From assembly GCA_902782245.1 (NCBI GenBank), contig CACZMI010000001.1, positions 124,001 to 188,000 of the forward strand: a stretch of 64,000 nt of DNA, in the 5' to 3' direction. Under the pieces are notes generated by a model, which saw nothing but the letters and a program-made list of their open reading frames with translations, did no database searches and had not been told where the DNA came from. This DNA is from an uncultured Bacteroidales bacterium. GTDB lineage: Bacteria; Bacteroidota; Bacteroidia; Bacteroidales; Bacteroidaceae. Of the stretch, positions 29,930-36,329 are shown piece after piece. The number at the start of each line of letters is the position of its first letter. Position 1 is the stretch's first letter. Made by a program: the position numbers and the translations under genes.

Positions 29930-29937
29930 CAAAGGTA
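29930..29937 (-). promoter_or_regulatory. -7 element of the inositol-phosphate synthase promoter
   Basis: Reads TACCTTTG on the minus strand, 24 bases before the ATG at 29905. It decides the start codon, since the upstream TTG/ATG-type start would precede transcription. Confidence 0.6.
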
Positions 29938-30022
29938 GTCAAAAAACCGACATTGTTCATTTAATTTCCAAGAATATGCATTTTCTCTCCGCCTTCCACC
30001 CTGACCCGCCTGCCCCCCCTTG

Positions 30023-30328
30023 ACCTTAGGGAGCCAGAAGCGCCACAGCCCGCATTCCCTCCCCAAGGTCAGGGTGTAACGCAGGTCTTAACGTATTTTC
30101 CACACACCTTAGGGAGAGAAATGGCCGTACCTGCGTTCCAGCTCCCTAAGGTGGAGGGGTAACGCAGGTACTGGCGTATTTACCGCCCACCTTAGGGAGA
30201 AAAAATGGCCCGTACGCTGTATGGTTCCCTAAGGTCGGGGGTACTATCACGAGAAAGCCATTCTTCGGCTCACGTTGGGGACGAAAAATGGCTTCTACGC
30301 GGTATGATTCCCCAAGGTCGGGGGGCTG
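30023..30328. repeat. Tandem array A, 83-bp period, downstream of blaI
   Basis: Four diverged units begin at 30023, 30106, 30189 and 30272, exactly 83 bases apart. A typical unit has a 47-base interrupted palindrome bounded by ACCTTAGGGA and TCCCTAAGGT with AAAAATGGCCCGTACGC inside, then a 36-base spacer containing ACGCAGGT and CGTATT. The spacing is not a multiple of three and no frame is open, so it is noncoding. The same unit forms array B upstream of blaR1. Confidence 0.95.
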
Positions 30329-30334
30329 GGGGAT

Positions 30335-30712
30335 TCAAACTGTTTCCTCCTTGAGTTCCTTAAGGAGTAGCATCAGGTCGCTGATATCGGACTCCGTGAG
30401 GTCGCTGTCGCGGATAAAGGTGTTCAGAAGGGATTTGGCCGATCCCCCAAAGAGGTTGTCCTTCATGTGCTTAAGGATCCACCGGTTATACTCCGGCTTT
30501 TCCACAAGCGGATAGAATATATGCTTCTTGCCCTCACGCTTGTGGGCCAGGAATCCCTTCTCCTCCAGAATCTTCATGAAGGTCTGGATTGTATTGTATG
30601 CAGGTTTGGGCTCAGGCAGGCGCTGCAGGACATCCTCCACGCAGCAGTTGCGCACCTCCCAGATGATATTCATCACCTCCTGTTCTCTTTCTGATAACGC
30701 TTTCATAGTCAT
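30335..30712 (-). CDS. blaI: BlaI/MecI-type transcriptional repressor
   Basis: A 125-residue winged-helix repressor. LSEREQEVMNIIWEVRNCCVEDVLQRLPEPKPAYNTIQTFMKILEEKGFLAHKREGK covers the DNA-binding domain, and the helical C terminus mediates dimerisation. It overlaps the M56 gene by four bases and is the second gene of the operon. In known pairs the M56 protein inactivates the repressor when the signal is sensed. Likely operators are the palindromes at 32988-33047. Confidence 0.92.
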   Translation of the reverse strand: MTMKALSEREQEVMNIIWEVRNCCVEDVLQRLPEPKPAYNTIQTFMKILEEKGFLAHKREGKKHIFYPLVEKPEYNRWILKHMKDNLFGGSAKSLLNTFIRDSDLTESDISDLMLLLKELKEETV

Positions 30713-32928
30713 TCAATGTGTTTGTCGCTAACCCATATTCTTCTTGTGAGGGTGGTAACCCAATCCTCCATCTTTGAAAGAACCTTATCCATGAATGCCA
30801 CTGATACCGACTCATCATCTGTTGCTATTTCAAAAAGGACGATTGCCTTTCTCTCATCGCCGTCGGGGCAGTTCTCCCTGAAGTAAGGAACCAACTGATC
30901 AAACTCTATCGGCCTCATATTTGATGGATCGTTACCCTTGCCCACGTATATCTGTCCGTCCTTGAATCCCATCCTGAAGAACTCCTCCTTATCTTTGTTG
31001 TCATTATACCATTTCATATTCTTCACATGACGTGACCTGTCCCCGCGTCCATATCTACCAATAAGAATCTGTTTTATGGAATCCAGGCGGGTAGGCATCG
31101 GCGGATAGATTCTGGTGGAACTTTTAATTTTAATCTTATATTTATCTGTAAACGGTTCCTGTTTGAAGATATCATTCACGGCATTCTCTACACGAGTCGA
31201 GCAGCGGACATCGAATGTAACCATCCAGTAAACTTCACCACCGGTATCGGGATAAAGTCTTTTCAGTTCTTTTTCCAGCTCATCGGGCGTACTGAAGACC
31301 TTTATTACTTCAGGAACTCTGAGAATGATTGTATTGTCAGCCTTAATCTGCACATCCAGACTGTCTCTCTCTACAGTTACTTTCAAACTCTCTAGTGTAG
31401 GAACAATCTCCTGTGCGGAATTCAATTTTCGTGTCACATTATGAGCATTCATGGTGATGTAGTTTTTCCTGTCTATCGTTATCCTTACCCACTGGTCGGT
31501 TTCAAAATTGACATTATAAACTATCTTGTATTCTGAAGCGGCTGGTGGAGGCGGAACAGTCTTGGCAGGCCTTATGAATAAGACTATCTTATCATCGGAG
31601 TATAGTTTTTGAAGCTTTTTTATTACACTCTGAGCTATGTCCAGATGCTCTTCATTAGCAACTGTCACAAAAACCAGGTCTGGACGGGTCACCTCAACAG
31701 TGCTTTCCTTTTTTAGGCGCTCAAACTCTTGTTCAATATTGGCAATTGTTGCGGGATGGAAAGTCTGTTCACCATCAAAGGTCATCCATATTGAACCGTC
31801 CCATTCAATCTCCACAAAGATATTTAGTTGTTTGATCTTATATCCTTCATTCGTATCCAACCAGAACTTCTTCAGGAATGTTGTATCTACCGGTTCAAGT
31901 TTGGAAACAGACTGGTCAATATTTTCAGTTATTGACTCAGACAGACCGGAAGCAGTGTTATCCTGACTGGCCTTGGGTTTGCAGGCCGATTCCAGCAGGA
32001 TGATAACCAATACCACGGGCAGCATAATAAGTGCGCGTAGGCAAGCAAAGGGAGAAGAATGATTGCGTTTCATCATCGTTATACGTTTTTTGGTTGAACA
32101 ATCGGCAAAATTGCTGGTCACATACCCTATCCTGCCGCTGAGTGCGGCCTGGACAAGGCAGAGCTGGTACTGGCGCTCGTTGAGTCCGTCGGCCAGCACG
32201 GCGGCATCGGCCTCATACTCGTGCACCTCCTGGAGGCTGCGCTTCAGAGCCCACGCGGCGGGGTTGAACCACTGCAGAGCGCAAACCATCTGTGCCAAAA
32301 GCACGTCTATGGAGTGACGATGGTGTATATGCGCCTGCTCATGCTCTATTATCATCCTTGAGTTGTCCGATTCATAATCACTGCGGCTTATTATAATGGT
32401 GTGGCGCCAGCTGGTGGGCTGGAACTGGCCGTCGCACACCAGCAGCACGGAGCCGTCATTCAGCTTGCAGCCACCCAGCCGGCACAGCGTCTCAACGCGG
32501 ATCACGCCTATCAGAAGCCTGATCATAAAGAAGGCCACACCCATCAGATATAAATAGGTAACAATCGTAACCCAATCCATCTGAGTTACCGTCTCAGCCA
32601 CCTTCATACCCGTAGCAACGCTGGTCTTGACATCGGCCTTAGGTTCTTCTTGAGTTATCAGGACATAATCAATAGGTCCGCTAATTATGGGAACAACTTC
32701 CGTTTGAGCCTCAAGAGGAGTATTGTCTTTCTCAACAAGAACTGTCTGATCTTTTTTGAAATCGAAGTGTATTCCTTTTATTTTAAATGATGGAAGAATG
32801 GCCGAAAGGCCTATTATTGACAACAGCATTATCCTGTTGAACCGATGCAAAGTAGTGCGGCTCAAAGCCAACCGGTAAACCCCGTAGAGAAGGGCCAGAC
32901 AAACAGCGGATAAAACAAGGTAAATCAT
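30709..32928 (-). CDS. BlaR1-like M56 sensor metallopeptidase with repeated C-terminal modules
   Basis: A 739-residue membrane protein. The N-terminal 300 residues carry four hydrophobic segments and the M56 site HEQAH (196-200), then EVHEYEADA (235-241). After a last helix (300-312) the extracytoplasmic part has no penicillin-binding domain. It shows three similar beta-alpha-beta-alpha-beta modules at about 371-455, 525-602 and 648-735, the first two each followed by a proline-rich linker. Each runs: D-x-x-I strand, helix, strand, helix, strand, the plan of the ExbD/TolR periplasmic domain. The ligand is unknown. It is translationally coupled to blaI. Confidence 0.85.
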   Translation of the reverse strand: MIYLVLSAVCLALLYGVYRLALSRTTLHRFNRIMLLSIIGLSAILPSFKIKGIHFDFKKDQTVLVEKDNTPLEAQTEVVPIISGPIDYVLITQEEPKADVKTSVATGMKVAETVTQMDWVTIVTYLYLMGVAFFMIRLLIGVIRVETLCRLGGCKLNDGSVLLVCDGQFQPTSWRHTIIISRSDYESDNSRMIIEHEQAHIHHRHSIDVLLAQMVCALQWFNPAAWALKRSLQEVHEYEADAAVLADGLNERQYQLCLVQAALSGRIGYVTSNFADCSTKKRITMMKRNHSSPFACLRALIMLPVVLVIILLESACKPKASQDNTASGLSESITENIDQSVSKLEPVDTTFLKKFWLDTNEGYKIKQLNIFVEIEWDGSIWMTFDGEQTFHPATIANIEQEFERLKKESTVEVTRPDLVFVTVANEEHLDIAQSVIKKLQKLYSDDKIVLFIRPAKTVPPPPAASEYKIVYNVNFETDQWVRITIDRKNYITMNAHNVTRKLNSAQEIVPTLESLKVTVERDSLDVQIKADNTIILRVPEVIKVFSTPDELEKELKRLYPDTGGEVYWMVTFDVRCSTRVENAVNDIFKQEPFTDKYKIKIKSSTRIYPPMPTRLDSIKQILIGRYGRGDRSRHVKNMKWYNDNKDKEEFFRMGFKDGQIYVGKGNDPSNMRPIEFDQLVPYFRENCPDGDERKAIVLFEIATDDESVSVAFMDKVLSKMEDWVTTLTRRIWVSDKHIE

Positions 32929-32987
32929 ATCATTGGAGCATTAATTGGTTAATCTCTGCGACAAAGAAATACTCCAATAATCCCAAA

Positions 32988-33047
32988 TCCTAATGTTTTA
33001 GGAGAAAAAGTCCTAAACTCTTAGGATTTTAACCTTTATTATTAGGA
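32988..33047. promoter_or_regulatory. Probable BlaI operators upstream of blaR1-blaI
   Basis: Two perfect palindromes, TCCTAA-TGTT-TTAGGA (32988-33003) and TCCTAA-ACTC-TTAGGA (33011-33026), have centres 23 bases apart. A third, degenerate site (33032-33047) has one intact TTAGGA half. The spacing is about two helical turns. They lie 60-120 bases before the blaR1 ATG, between it and the divergent DUF1648 gene. A near-consensus -7, TTTCTTTG, lies at 32969-32962. Confidence 0.7.
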
Positions 33048-33065
33048 CTTGGGCCTCACCCCTCC

Positions 33066-33312
33066 ACCTTAGGGAAGAAAAATGGCCCGTACGACCTTAG
33101 GGAAGAAAAATGGCCCGTACGCGATATGGTTCCCTAAGGTCAGGGGGTTACGCAGGTACGGGCGTATTTCCACGCCACCTTAGGGAAGAAAAATGGCCCG
33201 TACGCGATATGATTCCCTAAGGTCAAAGGGGTACGCAGGTACGGGCGTATTTCCCCGCCACCTTAGGGAGAAAAAATGACCCGTACGCGATATGACTCCC
33301 TAAGGTCAGGGG
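33066..33312. repeat. Tandem array B, 83-bp period, between blaR1 and the DUF1648 gene
   Basis: Units begin at 33094, 33177 and 33260 (83 bases apart), preceded by a duplicated 28-base head of a unit at 33066. The two full units differ at only a handful of bases. The unit and its orientation are the same as in array A, so the two arrays bracket the blaR1-blaI operon. The last unit stops a few bases before the DUF1648 start. Confidence 0.95.
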
Positions 33313-33324
33313 GTGTTAAAGGAA

Positions 33325-33783
33325 ATGATTACCTTTGAAGAGGACTTTAAGATTTATGATATGAAATGGCGTAAGTACGGATGGATGGTGCCGGTAATCA
33401 TCATCATTGTGAATGTGTGTGCAATATGGATAAGGTGGAGTGCCCTGGCCGATGTGCTTCCTGCCCACTTTGATCCGGCGGGCAATGCCAGCGGCTCTAT
33501 GGCCAAGACAACGCTGATATTCTATCCCGTTATCAGTCTGATGCTTTGTCTGGTGACATACGGAATATACACCCTGGCAAACAACATATTCAAATTAAGG
33601 CCCGATGAAAAGGGCCTGCGCATGTGCGGACTCCACGTATTGGCATCCTGCCTGGCACTCACCGTCCTAAGTTCAACACTTGTAACACTCACAATGGGCA
33701 CCAACCCGCTCTTTATGTTTGCCGAGCCGGTACTCATGCTGGCCGGAATAATCACCTTGATAATCTGCCTGATAAAAAAGTAA
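33325..33783 (+). CDS. DUF1648 (SdpI N-terminal-like) membrane protein
   Basis: The ATG at 33325, preceded by AAAGGA, gives 152 residues; a GTG four codons upstream is less likely. The DUF1648 hallmark LPAHFDPAGNASGSMAKT follows the first membrane helix, and three more helices follow. The domain is the N-terminal part of SdpI-type immunity proteins. It diverges from the blaR1-blaI operon and may share its operators. The next gene begins one base after its stop. Confidence 0.82.
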   Translation: MITFEEDFKIYDMKWRKYGWMVPVIIIIVNVCAIWIRWSALADVLPAHFDPAGNASGSMAKTTLIFYPVISLMLCLVTYGIYTLANNIFKLRPDEKGLRMCGLHVLASCLALTVLSSTLVTLTMGTNPLFMFAEPVLMLAGIITLIICLIKK

Positions 33784-33784
33784 T

Positions 33785-34090
33785 ATGGCACAACTGATTG
33801 CATTCATAGTCCTTGAGATTTTTAATCTTGTCATGGGAACAGTTATCCTGTCGGGTAAGATGGATAACTTTATCCGGAACAGTTTTGAATTAACACCCAA
33901 AGATGCCGGGAAGTTTGACATCAGACGTCTGAGGATTCTTATGGGTGCAGCCTTTTTAATCCTGATACCTATATTCTGTCTCCTCCTTTTCACTGAAAGC
34001 ACAAATTGGGCAGGACACGCGTTAACCGCATCCACATTCTTTCTGGTTATAGTATATTACATACTTGTCTATACGTGGGCTAAAAAATAG
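33785..34090 (+). CDS. Small membrane protein of unknown function
   Basis: A 101-residue protein with three hydrophobic segments (LIAFIVLEIFNLVMGTVIL, LRILMGAAFLILIPIFCLLL and ASTFFLVIVYYILVYTW). I do not recognise the family with certainty; it recalls short SdpI/DUF3784-like proteins. It directly follows the DUF1648 gene (TAA-T-ATG), so the two are probably made together. Its last 11 bases overlap the 3' end of the convergent GH97 gene. Confidence 0.7.
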   Translation: MAQLIAFIVLEIFNLVMGTVILSGKMDNFIRNSFELTPKDAGKFDIRRLRILMGAAFLILIPIFCLLLFTESTNWAGHALTASTFFLVIVYYILVYTWAKK

Positions 34091-35867
34091 CCACGAATCC
34101 ACCACGGGCGGGAAGCACCAACTTACCGGCTTTAACGTTTTGGCCGATGTCAAAACCCTGGCCGGGCTCGCTGCCTCGGTCGGTGATTAGAGTCTTGAGC
34201 ACAACCGACTTGCCGATTCTGGAGTAATCAGGCTCAATTGTAAGTTCCTCATTTGTGCCGTTGATGCCTGCAATGTACCAGGTATCACCGGAACGGCGCG
34301 CAATCACAGCGCTCTGTCCGGGATAGCCGGCCAGCAGGCGGGTATCGTCCCAGGCCGATGGCAGACCGGACAGCAGTTTTTTAACAGGTTCAGGCAGGTT
34401 CAGGTATGCCTCGGGGCGGTCGGCCATATGCTGCAGGCCGGACTCAAAGAGGATGGGCAGAGCCAGCTCATGGCAATCGGTAGTGATATGCGGGTTCTGG
34501 CTGTCGGTAAAGGTGCAAGGAGTGTAATCCATGGGACCTATGACATTGCGGGTAAAGGGCAGCGTGGCATTATGCGCAGCGGCGGCATTGGTCATGCGGC
34601 GGTTGTTGTTATACCACTCGGCGCCATAGACTGCCTCCATAGACATCAGGTTGGGCCAGGTGCGGCTCCATCCGCGTGGTATGGTGCATCCGTGGAAATC
34701 AACCAGCAGATGATGCCGTGCCGCATCCTCCAGGATATCCAGATAGTAGTCCACCATTTCGTGGCCGTCGGGCAGGAAAAAGTCCACCTTGATGCCGGTG
34801 GCGCCCATCTGCTCCAGGCGGGACATCTCACGCTCGCGGGCCTCACGGGTGCGCAGACGATCCTGCGGGCCGGGAGCGCCGTTTCCAATCCACGATGTGC
34901 CGGAGTTATACCAGAGGTTCACCTTTACACCGCGTTCGCGCGCGTATGCCATCGCGTCCTCAATCGCGCCTCCGTTAGCCATCTCATCCCACTCCCAGTC
35001 AATCAGGGTGTAGGGCCAGCCCATATCGTGCGCCAGGTCAACGTACTCCTTCACCTTCTGGAAATCCTTTGAGCTGTGGTTGTAAGCCCAGTAAATCCAT
35101 GACGATACGCCGGGCTTTATCCATGAAGTATCCTCAATCTTACACTCTTCTGAAAAATCCGTAACCATAGTTGATTCAACGATATCGGCCAAAGAACCAA
35201 CCATAATTATACGCCATGGATGCGGGCTGCCCGAATCCTCGTCAGTATAGGTCAAAGTGTACTCTTGGCCTTTGCAATCCAGATAAGAACAGGAGTTGCC
35301 GTGTCCGATACCTGATTCCGTAATAAGTCCGAACACACCGTTTCCGTACTCTATCAGAGCCGGATAACCGTATTTACCGTTTTTGGCCGATGAACTCATA
35401 GGATAGAACCCCTCGTAATCTGTCTTAAGTTGCTGCATCCATCGTTTGGTTCCCTCAGGGATTACATATGTAATACTCTCATCGGATCCGTTGAATGTAA
35501 ATGCCACTCCATTATCAGTTACTGCAAACGTTATAGTGATAGGCGTAGGGGTACCGTTCGCTCCCACGTAAATCATTTCATTATAACTGTAAGAGCATTC
35601 AGACCGCTTGCCTGATATCATGCTGTAGGTTACTTTCTTAGGCTCTTTGGTGAAATAGCAGTCTTTGAAGGTGCCGTTCTCTATCCTGACGGTCTGAACC
35701 TCTACACCGTCATAAAGCACCACGAAATAGCCTTCAGTCACTTTTACGCTGACCCTTCCGTTTGGAGAACTGATCTGCTGGAAACCGTCACTCTTACTAC
35801 CCGCGCAACTAACCGATGTCCAGGCAAACATCATTGCGCTAACAAACAAATACCAAATTTTTCTCAT
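34080..35867 (-). CDS. GH97 family glycoside hydrolase lipoprotein
   Basis: The ATG at 35867 gives 595 residues with a lipoprotein signal (SVSCAGS); an upstream extension runs through the tRNA-Phe gene and is rejected. The N-terminal beta domain is followed by a TIM barrel with SSWIYWAYNHSSKDF and TLIDWEWDEM. GIKVDFF carries the aspartate that acts as nucleophile in retaining GH97 alpha-galactosidases, whereas inverting SusB-type enzymes lack it. MSMEAVYGAEW follows. Retaining alpha-galactosidase activity is therefore more likely than alpha-glucosidase. Confidence 0.88.
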   Translation of the reverse strand: MRKIWYLFVSAMMFAWTSVSCAGSKSDGFQQISSPNGRVSVKVTEGYFVVLYDGVEVQTVRIENGTFKDCYFTKEPKKVTYSMISGKRSECSYSYNEMIYVGANGTPTPITITFAVTDNGVAFTFNGSDESITYVIPEGTKRWMQQLKTDYEGFYPMSSSAKNGKYGYPALIEYGNGVFGLITESGIGHGNSCSYLDCKGQEYTLTYTDEDSGSPHPWRIIMVGSLADIVESTMVTDFSEECKIEDTSWIKPGVSSWIYWAYNHSSKDFQKVKEYVDLAHDMGWPYTLIDWEWDEMANGGAIEDAMAYARERGVKVNLWYNSGTSWIGNGAPGPQDRLRTREAREREMSRLEQMGATGIKVDFFLPDGHEMVDYYLDILEDAARHHLLVDFHGCTIPRGWSRTWPNLMSMEAVYGAEWYNNNRRMTNAAAAHNATLPFTRNVIGPMDYTPCTFTDSQNPHITTDCHELALPILFESGLQHMADRPEAYLNLPEPVKKLLSGLPSAWDDTRLLAGYPGQSAVIARRSGDTWYIAGINGTNEELTIEPDYSRIGKSVVLKTLITDRGSEPGQGFDIGQNVKAGKLVLPARGGFVAIF

Positions 35868-35953
35868 AGCAATTAAGGACACAATCATGCAGACCATTCT
35901 GCTAGCGCCAAAATTAAATATATTTGCAAAAACGAACAAAAAAACGACGCAAA

Positions 35954-35986
35954 GTGACGCAAAGGGGTCGTTTCGTTTTGCGTCAC
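35954..35986. repeat. Interspersed palindromic repeat, copy 1 (GTGACGCAAA...TTTGCGTCAC)
   Basis: A 33-base sequence with complementary ends GTGACGCAAA and TTTGCGTCAC around GGGGTCGTTTCG. A second copy, matching at about 28 of 33 positions, lies at 39619-39651 inside the 3' end of the HAD phosphatase gene. Confidence 0.75.
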
Positions 35987-36020
35987 AAAAAAAGAAGAGA
36001 CGCTTTTGCGTCTCTTCTTT
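35987..36020 (-). terminator. Terminator after tRNA-Phe
   Basis: A perfect 13-bp stem, AAAGAAGAGACGC with GCGTCTCTTCTTT, closes on a four-base loop and is followed on the minus strand by a T run. Confidence 0.85.
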
Positions 36021-36024
36021 TCTG

Positions 36025-36097
36025 TGGTGCCACCGGGAATCGAACCAGGGACACAAGGATTTTCAGTCCTTTGCTCTACCAACTGAGCTATGACACC
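36025..36097 (-). tRNA. tRNA-Phe (anticodon GAA)
   Basis: A 73-base cloverleaf. Acceptor GGTGTCA pairs with TGGCACC (one G-U), U8-A9 are in place, and the D stem GCTC and TTCGATTC of the T arm are seen. The anticodon loop CTGAAAA gives GAA. The discriminator is A and the CCA tail is not encoded. It is transcribed away from tRNA-Pro. Confidence 0.97.
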
Positions 36098-36123
36098 AGA
36101 AACATTTGTCTCAAATGCGGGTG

Positions 36124-36153
36124 CAAAGATACGCACTTTTTTAACTCCGGCAA
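36124..36153 (-). promoter_or_regulatory. Promoter of tRNA-Phe
   Basis: The -7 TATCTTTG (36131-36124) and a -33 TTG (36153-36151) are separated by exactly 19 bases, the best complete Bacteroidetes promoter in the window. Confidence 0.75.
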
Positions 36154-36194
36154 GTTTTTGAGAGCAAAAAAGTGCATATCATCAAAAAAAGGTG

Positions 36195-36202
36195 TACCTT
36201 TG
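36195..36202 (+). promoter_or_regulatory. -7 element of the tRNA-Pro promoter
   Basis: TACCTTTG lies 20 bases before the first base of tRNA-Pro. No clear -33 element is seen. Confidence 0.6.
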
Positions 36203-36222
36203 CACCGCAATTACGCAAGGAT

Positions 36223-36298
36223 CGGAATGTAGCGCAGTTGGTAGCGCACTACGTTCGGGACGTAGGGGTCGGGCGTTCGAGTCGCCTCATTCCGACCA
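36223..36298 (+). tRNA. tRNA-Pro (anticodon CGG)
   Basis: Acceptor CGGAATG pairs with CATTCCG. The anticodon stem CTACG/CGTAG closes the loop TTCGGGA, giving CGG. The T arm contains GTTCGAGTC. The discriminator is A and a CCA tail is encoded, unlike the neighbouring tRNA-Phe. A terminator follows directly. Confidence 0.97.
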
Positions 36299-36329
36299 AA
36301 AAAAGGAGCCAAATCGGCTCCTTTTTTTT
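36299..36329. terminator. Two-way terminator between tRNA-Pro and the GH9 gene
   Basis: The stem GGAGCC with GGCTCC encloses AAATC and is flanked by A and T runs that extend the stem. It serves tRNA-Pro on the plus strand and the converging GH9 gene on the minus strand, whose stop codon it overlaps. Confidence 0.85.

Noticed and set aside
30709..32928. BlaR1-like protein as a beta-lactam sensor with a linked beta-lactamase
   Set aside because: No penicillin-binding sensor domain is seen in it and no beta-lactamase gene lies nearby.
33066..33312. 83-bp arrays as a CRISPR
   Set aside because: The whole 83-bp unit is repeated, including the part that would be the spacer, and no cas genes are present.
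35868..36136. Upstream extension of the GH97 frame and other minus-strand frames across tRNA-Phe
   Set aside because: They would run through the tRNA and its terminator; the lipoprotein start at 35867 is far better.
36025..36298. tRNA pair as an integration site for a mobile element
   Set aside because: No integrase, no repeated tRNA 3' end and no foreign-looking genes next to it.
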